This document shows positions 8,676-16,947 of a stretch of 64,000 nt of DNA, piece after piece; position 1 is the stretch's first letter; each line of letters opens with the position of its first letter. Source of the DNA: Oceanospirillaceae bacterium (lineage in GTDB: Bacteria > Pseudomonadota > Gammaproteobacteria > Pseudomonadales > Balneatricaceae). Below the pieces are notes generated by a model. That model was given only the letters and a program-made list of their open reading frames with translations, had not been told where the DNA came from and did not search any database. The translations under genes and the position numbers were made by a program. The stretch covers positions 124,001-188,000 of the forward strand of contig JABSQZ010000001.1 in assembly GCA_013215505.1 (NCBI GenBank), in the 5' to 3' direction.

Positions 8676-9710
8676 ATGACTGGATTCGATAGGCTCCGCA
8701 AGGTGCTTGTAAAATACTTTATAGAGTTGCGTTGGCACAGTCTGTTTGTCGCCATCGCGCTCTATTTTGTGCTCAGCTGGATAATTTTGGCACTGTGTGG
8801 CGAAACAGCCATCACTGCAGATGCCAACTTTATCTACTGGATCATGGTGACCGCATCCACTGTCGGTTACGGAGACCTCTCTCCAACGACATCCCAAGGT
8901 AAATATGCCACTGCGCTATTTGTCATCCCGTTTGGACTCAGCCTATTTGGCTTAGTCATAGGCCGTATCGCGTCATTTGTTTCCTATCAATGGCGCAAAG
9001 GGGTACAAGGTTTGAAGAAACTAAATTACCAAAATCACATTTTAATCATTGGCTGGAACGGCAACCGCACATTGCAATTAATCCGCCTATTATTGAAAGA
9101 GACAGAAGACAGCAGTAATCAGCAAAAAATTGCGCTCTGTGTTAAAGCAGACATAGAAAACCCACTGCCCGATAAAATAGGTTTTGCTAAAACCAGCAGT
9201 TTTAGTAACGCCATTGAAATGCAGCGCGCCTCAGTTGCCACTGCCAGTTGTATTATTATTGATAATCCGGAAGACGACATCACTATGACCACAGCGCTTT
9301 TTTGCGCACAGACTAATCCGGACGCGCACATTATTGCCTATTTTAAAGATGAACAGCTGGGCAGTTTATTAAAAAATCACTGTCCAAATATAGAGTGCAT
9401 GCCCTCTGTTGCCGTAGAAATGATAGCAAAGTCAGCGATGGATCCAGGCTCCAGCGTATTACATCATCAGTTGTTAGACTCAAATCGTGGCATGACCCAA
9501 TATTCGGTGCGCTATGATGCACCGGAACAAGTCCTGTTCGAAGCGCTTTTTTATCAATTCAAGCATCAATACAGCGCCACCTTAATTGGTGTATCTAGCA
9601 ACGGACCCGAGAGCATAGAGTTGAACCCGGCTCTGACTCATAGTGTAGAGCCAGGTTGCACCCTCTATTACATCGCGGCAAATCGCATTACCAATATAGC
9701 CTGGGGTTAA
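8676..9710 (+). CDS. Two-helix potassium channel with RCK domain
   Basis: A 344-residue inner-membrane K+ channel subunit. Two transmembrane helices (about residues 21-41 and 77-100) flank a pore loop with the exact selectivity filter TVGYGD (ASTVGYGDLSP). A cytosolic RCK/TrkA-N-like domain follows from about residue 118 (NHILIIGWNGNRTLQLI), with a Rossmann-like pattern in which the usual GxGxxG is changed to GWNGNR, so nucleotide binding may be altered. It lies between the PspA-like and DUF2491 genes, which the E. coli yjf operon does not have, although such channels are seen in related operons of other bacteria. It may respond to membrane damage or depolarisation; that is inference. Confidence 0.88.
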   Translation: MTGFDRLRKVLVKYFIELRWHSLFVAIALYFVLSWIILALCGETAITADANFIYWIMVTASTVGYGDLSPTTSQGKYATALFVIPFGLSLFGLVIGRIASFVSYQWRKGVQGLKKLNYQNHILIIGWNGNRTLQLIRLLLKETEDSSNQQKIALCVKADIENPLPDKIGFAKTSSFSNAIEMQRASVATASCIIIDNPEDDITMTTALFCAQTNPDAHIIAYFKDEQLGSLLKNHCPNIECMPSVAVEMIAKSAMDPGSSVLHHQLLDSNRGMTQYSVRYDAPEQVLFEALFYQFKHQYSATLIGVSSNGPESIELNPALTHSVEPGCTLYYIAANRITNIAWG

Positions 9711-9895
9711 AATTAACCCGCGCATTTGCGACCAGCAAGAATCAAATAGCATACAGAGCCTGAAGCGTCGTCATGGCAGCAAAAAGCACTATACTCACAA
9801 GGGCTGAAAGCCATAGCCGCCCGCACTAATAACTAAGTCCTCAATTGGCAGGTAGCAGTTCACTGAGGCAGATAAAACCACCTTGGAGCAGCAGA

Positions 9896-10549
9896 ATGTT
9901 TAAAAAATGGTTTGGTAAAAAAGAAACCCCTGAAATCAAAGACCTAGCGCCTGAAATAATGGGTCTGCGTATAGGTGGCGCCTTTGAGCTGGACAGTTTA
10001 AAGCTGCGTTTAATTGAACCGGATCTTGTTATTGAAGGCGCTGCTACCACCCATCTGATTCAGGCTGTCGGTGTGGTAAAACTGGATGATACGACTACAG
10101 TATTACGCTACTACACCGATGATGACGCATTCATCCAGGTTCTGCTGGAAGGCGGCATGACAGAAAACCATATCAGCGACGTTAAACTTTGGTATTTTTA
10201 TGATACCCAGAGTATCAGCAGCCAGAGTCAGTGGGATCGCATCTTAGACACAGGTATCAGCCAGAGTGAAATTCAACTTGAGGGCAATCACTACCAACCT
10301 GTGTGGCAAAATGCTGAAGGCGCCACTGCCGCGCCTGTAGCAATGACCGAAAGAACCTACACCCAGGACAGTAGCAACTCCGAAACCGATCAATTTTGCA
10401 TGCTCTATGAGCGGCAAATCAAGGATGAAATGTATGAATACGTGATGTACTTCGGTGAGGAAAAAATCATTGAGAATCGTGCTGACCGCTGCATGGTTAA
10501 AACCACTGGCTTCGATTTACAGCCTGCGGACATTGATATTATTGGATAA
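9896..10549 (+). CDS. yjfK: YjfK-like DUF2491 protein
   Basis: A 217-residue soluble protein of the DUF2491/YjfK family, starting MFKKWFGKKE and containing acidic beta-rich segments (LDDTTTVLRYYTDDDAFIQVLLEGG; VKLWYFYDTQSISSQSQWDRIL; YERQIKDEMYEYVMYFGEEKI). The frame opens earlier at 9845 but the ATG at 9896 has GGAG in place. It occupies the yjfK position between the channel gene and yjfL. Function unknown; family members always travel with PspA and DUF350 genes. Confidence 0.82.
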   Translation: MFKKWFGKKETPEIKDLAPEIMGLRIGGAFELDSLKLRLIEPDLVIEGAATTHLIQAVGVVKLDDTTTVLRYYTDDDAFIQVLLEGGMTENHISDVKLWYFYDTQSISSQSQWDRILDTGISQSEIQLEGNHYQPVWQNAEGATAAPVAMTERTYTQDSSNSETDQFCMLYERQIKDEMYEYVMYFGEEKIIENRADRCMVKTTGFDLQPADIDIIG

Positions 10550-10674
10550 TTAGTCGCCAATGACATAAAATTCGCTGCAATACAAAAACAAAGCGGCACT
10601 ATTTGCACAAAAAGCAATAACTGCCGCGAATGCAACCCCACTTGTGAAACACCCGATATATAGGAGCATCGATT

Positions 10675-11091
10675 ATGGAAGCGATACAAGCTTCACTGCT
10701 AGGCCTGCTTGATTTTGCCATCTACTTTGGCGTCTCAATTTTACTGTTGCTAACCTTTAAGTTTGTCTACACTTTAATTACTCCTCACGATGAGTGGAAA
10801 TTAGTCAAGGAAGAACAAAATACTGCTGCAGCCATCGGATTCATGGGAGCCGTGATCGGTTTTTCACTGGCGCTGGCCAGTGCTGCATCTAACTCTGAAT
10901 CACTGATCGACTTTGTTGTCTGGGGTCTGGTTGCCTTAGTTGCGCAAACTATTGCCTTCGCTATTGTGCGCTTCATCTTTATGCCAAAAATCGTACAGCG
11001 GATCAACGACAACGAAGTATCGGCAGGCATCGTCTTAGCGGGTACATCGGTTGCTGTAGGTTTATTAAATGCTGCATGTATGACTTACTAG
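10675..11091 (+). CDS. yjfL: YjfL-like DUF350 membrane protein
   Basis: A 138-residue inner-membrane protein with four hydrophobic helices (about residues 8-30, 52-72, 78-98, 116-136), the DUF350 pattern of two tandem two-helix repeats (AAIGFMGAVIGFSLALASAA and SAGIVLAGTSVAVGLLNAACM). AGGAG precedes the ATG. It lies between yjfK and yjfM, ten bases before the latter. Molecular role unknown. Confidence 0.87.
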   Translation: MEAIQASLLGLLDFAIYFGVSILLLLTFKFVYTLITPHDEWKLVKEEQNTAAAIGFMGAVIGFSLALASAASNSESLIDFVVWGLVALVAQTIAFAIVRFIFMPKIVQRINDNEVSAGIVLAGTSVAVGLLNAACMTY

Positions 11092-11101
11092 CCGGGAGTT
11101 A

Positions 11102-11716
11102 ATGATGAAAAGGACACAGAGCATAGACTTAGGGGTAATGCGCAAGGCACCAAAGCTTTTTGCCTTCAGACCTCTGGCGTTGGCGGTCACCGCTGGAACA
11201 CTAATTGGCTGCAGCGACGACAGGCAAGAAGCGCAAGTTTACAGAAGTGTAGATGACTGCATTTCCGGTAATCCGGGTCAAACCGAACAGTGCGAAATAG
11301 CCTACAAACAGGCCGAACAAGAGGCCATTAAGAGTGGCCCTAAATACAGCAATTTACGTGCTTGCGTGGAAGATTTTGGCGCTAACAACTGTCAATCTTT
11401 CCCGGTGCAGAATAACCAGAGTATCTTCATGCCATTGATGGCCGGTTACATGTTCGGCTCAATGATGAATAGTGGCTTTCGCTCGGCTCCCCTATATACC
11501 TCCTACTCCAGAAGGTCTCCCGCCTATGGAAAATGGACTTCAACCGACGGCAGTTTGTACGGCAGTGCCAACTCAAATAAAGTCAGGGTCAACGACAAAG
11601 CCTTTAAACCTAAGCCGACAGTGCGACGCACTATGTCACGGGGCGGTTTTGGCTCAACTATAGCGGCTAAATCTAGCTTTGGCGGCAGAACGTCGCGCAG
11701 TAGCTGGGGCGGCTAA
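11102..11716 (+). CDS. yjfM: YjfM-like DUF1190 lipoprotein
   Basis: A 204-residue exported protein of the DUF1190 family. The N-terminal signal ends in a lipobox-like LIGC (TAGTLIGCSDD), so the mature protein is probably an outer- or inner-membrane lipoprotein. The conserved core has paired cysteines (VDDCISGNPGQTEQCEIAYKQAEQEA, RACVEDFGANNCQSF). The C-terminal half is low-complexity, rich in Ser, Gly and Arg (SRGGFGSTIAAKSSFGGRTSRSS), as usual in this family. It immediately precedes yjfC with no gap, indicating translational coupling. Confidence 0.85.
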   Translation: MMKRTQSIDLGVMRKAPKLFAFRPLALAVTAGTLIGCSDDRQEAQVYRSVDDCISGNPGQTEQCEIAYKQAEQEAIKSGPKYSNLRACVEDFGANNCQSFPVQNNQSIFMPLMAGYMFGSMMNSGFRSAPLYTSYSRRSPAYGKWTSTDGSLYGSANSNKVRVNDKAFKPKPTVRRTMSRGGFGSTIAAKSSFGGRTSRSSWGG

Positions 11717-12880
11717 ATGTTCAGATCTATCATTAAACAACGTCCCAACTGGCGCGAAAGCGCCGCGGAATATGGCTTCACTTTCCATACCATGCACGGA
11801 GAGGCCTATTGGGACGAAACCGCCTACTACCAATTTTCACTGCAGCAGATTGAGCGCGATATAGAAGCTCCCACCGAAGAGCTGCATCAAATGTGCCTCA
11901 GTGTGGTGGATAAAGTTATCGCCGACCCACAGTTAATGCAAAGATTTCAAATCCCCGAGCAACACTGGGATTATATCCGCAACTCCTGGCTGGCAGGTGA
12001 TCCATCTCTGTACGCGAGGATGGATTTAGTCTACGGCGGCAGTGGCTACGCCAAACTCTATGAAAACAATGCCGATACCCCAACCAGCTTGTACGAAACA
12101 GGATTTTGGCAGTGGCTGTGGCTCCAAGACCAGGTCAACGCCGGAGCGCTAAACCGGCGCGCCGATCAGTACAACTCACTGCAAGAAAAGATTATTAATC
12201 GCTTTGCTCAGCTTAAACTCGAGCACCCCGGAGAAATTTTATATTTTTCCTGCTGTAAAGATACCGACGAAGACCGCGGTACTGTGCAATATTTGGAAGA
12301 TTGCGCCACGGCGGCGGGGATAGAATGTAAGTTTATCTACGTTGAAGATATTGGCCTCTCAGCCGATGATTGCTTTACCGATCTGGAAAATTTAAAAATC
12401 AGCTGGATGTTTAAACTCTATCCCTGGGAATTTATGCTTCGCGAAGAGTACGGCGATGTATTAGAGGCAGCGGCCGTCTCCTGGATAGAGCCACCCTGGA
12501 AGGCGATACTGTCCAACAAGGCTCTGCTGCCGATGCTCTGGAAAATGTTCCCACAACATCCAAATTTACTGCCGAGTTTCTTTGAAGATGAATTAAAAAA
12601 TAGCCAGTTAGTCAATTATGTGAAAAAGCCGATCTTTGCCCGTGAAGGTGCCAACATCAGTATTCACTTAGCCGGTAAAGAAGTGTATTCATCCGACGGT
12701 CCCTACGGCGATGAGGGTTATATATACCAGGCCTACAGCCCACTGCCGGCCTTTGGTGATAACTTCACCTTAATTGGCTCCTGGCTGGTTGGTGACCAGG
12801 CAGCGGGAATATCGGTGCGCGAAGATAAAAACAAAGTGACCCAAGATTTATCCCGCTTTTTGCCACACATCATTTTGTAA
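11717..12880 (+). CDS. yjfC: Glutathionylspermidine synthase-like ATP-grasp protein (YjfC)
   Basis: A 387-residue cytosolic protein related to the synthetase domain of glutathionylspermidine synthase (GspS). Typical features are RPNWRESAAEYGFTFHTMHGEAYWDE near the start, MDLVYGGSGYAKLYENNADTPTSLYETGFWQW (substrate site, nearly invariant in the family), SCCKDTDEDRGTVQYLEDCA, WMFKLYPWEFM, IEPPWKAILSNKALLPMLW and KKPIFAREGANIS. There is no amidase domain, so it resembles E. coli YjfC/YgiC rather than bifunctional Gsp. It probably ligates an amine or peptide with ATP, but the substrate of this subgroup is unknown. Confidence 0.88.
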   Translation: MFRSIIKQRPNWRESAAEYGFTFHTMHGEAYWDETAYYQFSLQQIERDIEAPTEELHQMCLSVVDKVIADPQLMQRFQIPEQHWDYIRNSWLAGDPSLYARMDLVYGGSGYAKLYENNADTPTSLYETGFWQWLWLQDQVNAGALNRRADQYNSLQEKIINRFAQLKLEHPGEILYFSCCKDTDEDRGTVQYLEDCATAAGIECKFIYVEDIGLSADDCFTDLENLKISWMFKLYPWEFMLREEYGDVLEAAAVSWIEPPWKAILSNKALLPMLWKMFPQHPNLLPSFFEDELKNSQLVNYVKKPIFAREGANISIHLAGKEVYSSDGPYGDEGYIYQAYSPLPAFGDNFTLIGSWLVGDQAAGISVREDKNKVTQDLSRFLPHIIL

Positions 12881-12910
12881 ACTCCACTCACAGTTTATTG
12901 GAACAGTCAT

Positions 12911-13468
12911 ATGAACAGCCCGAGCAAGTTAACTATGCGTCAGCAAATCAACTTAGTGATCAGCTTGTCACTGATAATCGCCGGCATAGAGATCCTAAAC
13001 TTGCTCAGCGGCCGAGTACTGAATAACTTTGGTCTTATCCCCCGTGAACTAAGTGGTTTGCTGGGGATTGTCACTTCTCCTTTACTGCACAATAATTTGT
13101 GGCACTTCTTTTCCAATATCCTGCCCTTTGCCCTGTTCAGTTTTCTGTTGTTGCAACACGGCACTCGTCGCTATCTACAAGTCAGCCTGATCTGCATATT
13201 TGGCAGTGGTTTACTGGTTTGGATATTTGGCCGCACTGCCATTCATGTAGGCGCCAGCGGTTTAATCTACGGCTATTTTGGCTATTTATTACTGGCAGGC
13301 ATTCTCTCGGGAAAAATTAAACTGATTGCTATTTCCCTGTTTGTCGGTATCAGCTACGGCGGCTTAGTATTTGGCGTTTTGCCCCTGCGCAGCTACATTT
13401 CCTGGGAGAGCCACTTGTTCGGTCTATTGGTAGGTCTTAGCTGCGCTTATTATTTCCACAAAAAGTAG
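12911..13468 (+). CDS. Rhomboid family intramembrane serine protease
   Basis: A 185-residue six-helix membrane protein. The catalytic serine lies in HVGASGLIYGYFGYL (GxSG motif) and the catalytic histidine in SWESHLFGLLVG; HNNLWHFFSNILPFALF is the conserved HxxxN segment of transmembrane helix 2. It cleaves transmembrane substrates within the inner membrane. It follows yjfC by 30 bases on the same strand and may be the last gene of the envelope-stress operon; rhomboids in this place suggest turnover of a membrane partner, which is inference. Confidence 0.88.
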   Translation: MNSPSKLTMRQQINLVISLSLIIAGIEILNLLSGRVLNNFGLIPRELSGLLGIVTSPLLHNNLWHFFSNILPFALFSFLLLQHGTRRYLQVSLICIFGSGLLVWIFGRTAIHVGASGLIYGYFGYLLLAGILSGKIKLIAISLFVGISYGGLVFGVLPLRSYISWESHLFGLLVGLSCAYYFHKK

Positions 13469-13578
13469 TCCGCCGGAAAACTTTTAGCTGTCCCCTTACT
13501 CCCCAATAGTATGCCAGGATCTGTTCCAGGCCATTAAAAGCCACTTTGCGGTTGCTATCAACGGCGATTTGCTATATC

Positions 13579-13595
13579 GTATATTTATAATATAC
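13579..13595. promoter_or_regulatory. Candidate operator of the ArsR/BigR-type regulator
   Basis: GTATATT-TAT-AATATAC is a perfect 7-3-7 inverted repeat about 34 bases before the first YeeE/YedE gene. BigR/SqrR-type repressors bind AT-rich dyads in the promoters of sulfide-response genes, and a regulator of that group is encoded downstream (14559-14873), so this is its probable site. Confidence 0.6.
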
Positions 13596-13628
13596 AATAT
13601 ATTCTCCCTTAATAACCACAGGTTTATT

Positions 13629-14054
13629 ATGATTGACTACACACAATTCACCCCGCTTAGCGCATTACTCGGTGGCGCTCTGATCGGCTGTTCAGCTTTT
13701 TTGCTGTTGTATCTGAATGGCCGCATCAGTGGCATTTCTGGCATAACCAGCCGTTTACTGGAAAAACCTAAGCAATCAACCACAGCCTCCTGGCTGTTTG
13801 TCGCAGGCCTTATAGCCGGCTCTGCCCTGGCCAGCAGCGCCTTTTCCCTACCAGTTCCAAAAATCGATAATAGCTGGCCTCTGATCATCGCCTCCGGACT
13901 GCTTGTAGGCTTTGGCAGCGTTTACGGTTCTGGCTGTACTAGCGGACACGGCGTTTGTGGCCTGGCCAGGTTATCTAAACGCTCTCTGGTAAGTGTACCT
14001 ATTTTCATGCTGGCCGCGGTGCTCAGCTACTATTTGTTAAGCCTGGCGTCTTAA
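13629..14054 (+). CDS. YeeE/YedE (DUF395) half-transporter, first subunit
   Basis: A 141-residue membrane protein with about four hydrophobic helices, corresponding to the N-terminal half of YeeE/YedE sulfur-transport proteins. The signature GFGSVYGSGCTSGHGVCGLARLSKRSL carries the conserved cysteines thought to handle thiosulfate or other sulfane sulfur. The open frame extends upstream to 13569, but the ATG at 13629 begins the homologous region. It lies 15 bases before a second half-transporter, the usual split arrangement next to BigR-type regulators. Confidence 0.88.
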   Translation: MIDYTQFTPLSALLGGALIGCSAFLLLYLNGRISGISGITSRLLEKPKQSTTASWLFVAGLIAGSALASSAFSLPVPKIDNSWPLIIASGLLVGFGSVYGSGCTSGHGVCGLARLSKRSLVSVPIFMLAAVLSYYLLSLAS

Positions 14055-14069
14055 ATGGGAGAGTCAATT

Positions 14070-14522
14070 ATGTTAAATCCAACCAACAATCGCTATCTAT
14101 CTATGTTTTCAACATTCACCTGCGGGTTATTATTTGCGGTAGGTTTACAGTTAGCAGCTATGACCCACCCCAGCAAAATTCAAGGCTTCTTAAACGTCAG
14201 CGGTCTTTGGGACCCCAGTTTAGCACTGGTATTATTTGCCGCTACCGGGATATTTAGCCTCGGCTTTTGGAGCATTATCAAAGCCAGGATCAACAATCAG
14301 AAATCGCCAATACTGGCCAGTTCATTCCAAATTCCGACAGCCACTTTAATCGATAAACAGCTAATTATAGGCTCGGTAATCTTTGGTATCGGCTGGGGGC
14401 TGTCAGGTTTTTGCCCGGGACCCGCCATCGCCAATCTCATTTACCTGGATATTAAAATCTTTGCCTTCATAATCGCCATGTTACTGGGGATGGCCATAGC
14501 TAAGCGGCTGAAAAAGCAATAA
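14070..14522 (+). CDS. YeeE/YedE (DUF6691) half-transporter, second subunit
   Basis: A 150-residue membrane protein with four helices, the partner half of the preceding gene. It contains the typical IFGIGWGLSGFCPGPAIANL with the conserved cysteine and ends in AIAKRLKKQ. An ATG at 14055 is also in frame, but GGGAG places the start at 14070. With the first half it should form one sulfur-compound channel in the inner membrane. Confidence 0.88.
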   Translation: MLNPTNNRYLSMFSTFTCGLLFAVGLQLAAMTHPSKIQGFLNVSGLWDPSLALVLFAATGIFSLGFWSIIKARINNQKSPILASSFQIPTATLIDKQLIIGSVIFGIGWGLSGFCPGPAIANLIYLDIKIFAFIIAMLLGMAIAKRLKKQ

Positions 14523-14558
14523 ACTACTGTCCTTTTAACGCAGATTGAACCCAGTATA

Positions 14559-14873
14559 ATGATAGATTCATCTAAACTAGCAGCCAACAGCGCCAAGGCA
14601 GTGACACTGCTTAAGGCGCTGGCCAATAAACAGCGGCTGATGATTCTCTGCGCCCTACAGGGTGGAGAACTGAGTGTCAGCCAGCTTAACGAGTTGATCC
14701 CCATCCCCCAGTCATCACTCTCGCAACAATTGGCCTGGCTGCGAAAAGAGCAGTTTGTACAGACTCGCCGAGAAGCGCAAAGTATTTTCTATGCGCTGGA
14801 CAGTTGGGAAGTGCAACAATTGATCAATACTCTGCATCAGATTTACTGTAGCGATGATCAGCTGCAAAAATAA
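14559..14873 (+). CDS. ArsR-family regulator of the BigR/SqrR sulfide-sensing type
   Basis: A 104-residue winged-helix repressor. The recognition region is SVSQLNELIPIPQSSLSQQLAWLRKEQFVQTRREAQSIFYAL, very like BigR and YgaV. Two cysteines, C31 (LMILC) and C97 (HQIYC), are 66 residues apart, which is the spacing of the sensing pair in BigR (42/108) and SqrR (41/107). These form a disulfide or polysulfide bridge on exposure to sulfane sulfur and release DNA. It closes the operon of the two YeeE/YedE halves and probably represses it through the palindrome at 13579. Confidence 0.88.
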   Translation: MIDSSKLAANSAKAVTLLKALANKQRLMILCALQGGELSVSQLNELIPIPQSSLSQQLAWLRKEQFVQTRREAQSIFYALDSWEVQQLINTLHQIYCSDDQLQK

Positions 14874-15060
14874 ATCCGATACGTTTAATACCCCACCACA
14901 ATATTGCGGTTCACTGCCTACGATGCAGACCTAAAACAGGCGGTTAAGCGCCCTGATCTCTCGCTCAAATTCAACTGACATTTTTTCTTAAAGTTGCATC
15001 AATGCGCATGTACCCGCCGGCTAATAACCTCTTCTTAACTGCACCAGCAATTATTCACAA

Positions 15061-15078
15061 ATGTTCGTTTGAACAATA
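15061..15078. promoter_or_regulatory. GlpR-like dyad 1 upstream of ugpB
   Basis: ATGTTCGTTTGAACAAT is an imperfect dyad (TGTTC-N4-GAACA) resembling GlpR operators. A related sequence occurs 62 bases downstream, close to six helical turns. The operon encodes a DeoR/GlpR-family regulator, which is the likely ligand. Confidence 0.55.
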
Positions 15079-15122
15079 TTAAGCGTGTTTTTGCTCATAA
15101 TTGATAGATAATTAGTTTTACA

Positions 15123-15140
15123 ATATTCGTTCGATCATAT
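15123..15140. promoter_or_regulatory. GlpR-like dyad 2 upstream of ugpB
   Basis: ATATTCGTTCGATCATAT aligns with dyad 1 through AT(G/A)TTCGTT(T/C)GA(A/T)CA with the same spacing. The pair suggests cooperative binding of one repressor across the ugp promoter region. Confidence 0.55.
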
Positions 15141-15187
15141 TGCATTATAATCTTATCTTGAGTTACTATCGGATGGGGTCACAAAAA

Positions 15188-15215
15188 TGACTTATAAATG
15201 TCATCCTAATGTCAT
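15188..15215 (+). promoter_or_regulatory. Tandem PhoB (Pho) boxes upstream of ugpB
   Basis: TGACTT at 15188, TGTCAT at 15199 and TGTCAT at 15210 recur with an exact 11-base period, the arrangement of direct-repeat half-sites bound by PhoB. A further TGTCAC lies at 15244. They lie about 180 bases before ugpB. In E. coli the ugp operon is part of the Pho regulon, so phosphate starvation is the likely inducer here. Confidence 0.7.
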
Positions 15216-15392
15216 CAATAGTTTCTATTCTTCAGCCAGTTATGTCACTGCTAAGCCATTTAGTACTGTGTTAATCAGCTGAAAATTAATTTTATTAATC
15301 GACTTCACAATTAGGCCTGCTGATACCAAAGATTTAGCTTGATGATAACCACAAAAATAATTGCTAATGATAGCTATTCAAGGAGATTTCCA

Positions 15393-16697
15393 ATGCTTAA
15401 CAAATCTATTATTGCGGCCTCAATCACGGCAGCACTACTCTCTGGGGCAGCGAATGCCGCAGTTGAAGTTAATTGGTGGCATGCAATGGGCGGCACCAAC
15501 ACTGAAAGAGTCAACAAAATTGCCGCTGACTTCAATGCACTGCAATCTGATTTTACAATCAATGCCGTATACAAAGGCAATTATACTGAGACTATGACTG
15601 CAGCGATCGCCGCTTTCAGAGCCAAAAAGCAGCCGCATATAGTGCAAGTATTTGAAGTCGGCACTGCGACTATGATGGCAGCTAAAGGTGCTGTTTATCC
15701 AGTTGAACAGGTGATGAACGATTCAGGTGTGACACTGAACAAATCTGACTACTTGCCTGCGGTTATTTCCTACTACCAGACACCAGAGGGCGAGTTACTG
15801 TCAATGCCTTTTAACAGTTCGACTCCGGTACTTTGGTACAACCAGGACGCTCTTGCCAAAGCCGGTGTTACAGATGCCCCTAAAACCTGGGATGAAGTTT
15901 CCAGCGTTTCTAAAAAGTTGGTCGATAGCGGCATGAAATGTGGTATCGCTGTTGGCTGGCAGTCATGGGGACTGATCGAAAACTACAGTGCCTGGAACAA
16001 TATTGAGCTTGGCACTAAGCAAAATGGTTATGCAGGTCTGGACACTGAACTAACTTTTAACAACAAGCACGTCACTGCTAATCTACAGCGCCTGGCGGAT
16101 ATGCAAAAAGATGGCAGCTTCACTTACGGAGGCCGTCGCGGTGAAAGTTTAGCGATGTTCACCAACGGTGATTGTGGTATGTGGATTAACTCATCCGCCT
16201 ATTATGGTTCTATCAAAGGTCAGGCTAAATTTAAGTTCGCACAGGCAATGATGCCTTACGATTCAACTGTTGCAAGCGGACCTCAGAATTCGATCATTGG
16301 CGGTGCTACGCTATGGACATTACGTGGCCATGACAAGGAAGACTACAAAGGTGTAGCAGAGTTTATGAAGTACTTATCCTCTGCCGAAGTACAAGCTTGG
16401 TGGCACCAGCAGACTGGCTATGTACCTATCACCACTTCTGCCTACAAACTGAGTCAAGAGCAAGGTTTCTACCAGGAAAACCCAGGCACCGACACTGCTA
16501 TCAAGCAGTTGAGCCTGAACACTCCAACCGCGAACTCTCGCGGTATACGCTTTGGTAACTTCGTGCAAATTCGCGACATTATCAACGCCGAGATGGAAAT
16601 GATCTGGAATGGCTCTAAAAGCGCGGAAACTGCGATGAACGATGCGGTATCTCAAGGTAACAAACTATTACGTAAGTTTGAAAAAGCCAATAAGTAA
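15393..16697 (+). CDS. ugpB: sn-Glycerol-3-phosphate-binding periplasmic protein UgpB
   Basis: A 434-residue solute-binding protein (SBP_bac_1) that delivers glycerol-3-phosphate or glycerophosphodiesters to UgpAEC. The signal peptide is MLNKSIIAASITAALLSGAANA. The mature start VEVNWWHAMGG, the KGNYTETMTAAIAAFRAKKQPHIVQVFEVGTATMMAAKGA segment and the WNNIELGTKQNGYAGLDTEL region are characteristic of UgpB. The frame is open from 15339, but AAGGAGA places the start at 15393. It heads the operon, with Pho boxes and GlpR-like dyads upstream. The 250 bases to ugpA include an inverted repeat (16716-16723 with 16773-16780) that may reduce downstream expression. Confidence 0.95.
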   Translation: MLNKSIIAASITAALLSGAANAAVEVNWWHAMGGTNTERVNKIAADFNALQSDFTINAVYKGNYTETMTAAIAAFRAKKQPHIVQVFEVGTATMMAAKGAVYPVEQVMNDSGVTLNKSDYLPAVISYYQTPEGELLSMPFNSSTPVLWYNQDALAKAGVTDAPKTWDEVSSVSKKLVDSGMKCGIAVGWQSWGLIENYSAWNNIELGTKQNGYAGLDTELTFNNKHVTANLQRLADMQKDGSFTYGGRRGESLAMFTNGDCGMWINSSAYYGSIKGQAKFKFAQAMMPYDSTVASGPQNSIIGGATLWTLRGHDKEDYKGVAEFMKYLSSAEVQAWWHQQTGYVPITTSAYKLSQEQGFYQENPGTDTAIKQLSLNTPTANSRGIRFGNFVQIRDIINAEMEMIWNGSKSAETAMNDAVSQGNKLLRKFEKANK

Positions 16698-16947
16698 TAG
16701 CAGCTAAAAGTAGCAGCAGCGGTGCTAGCCAAGCGCAGCTCAGAAGTAACCACTTATTCTGATCTGTGCAGTACCGCTGCAACTACTATAAGCCACTCAA
16801 ACGCCCACTAAAACTATAAACCGATGGGTTAAGAGCGCTCTAACAGGCCGGGAATTAATCCCGCTGCCCACTGCTCGCTCAATCCACTTTTTTCAGGCTA
16901 CGGACATTCTGTTGCCAGCACCTTAGCAATTCAGCGTAGGAATCTCG

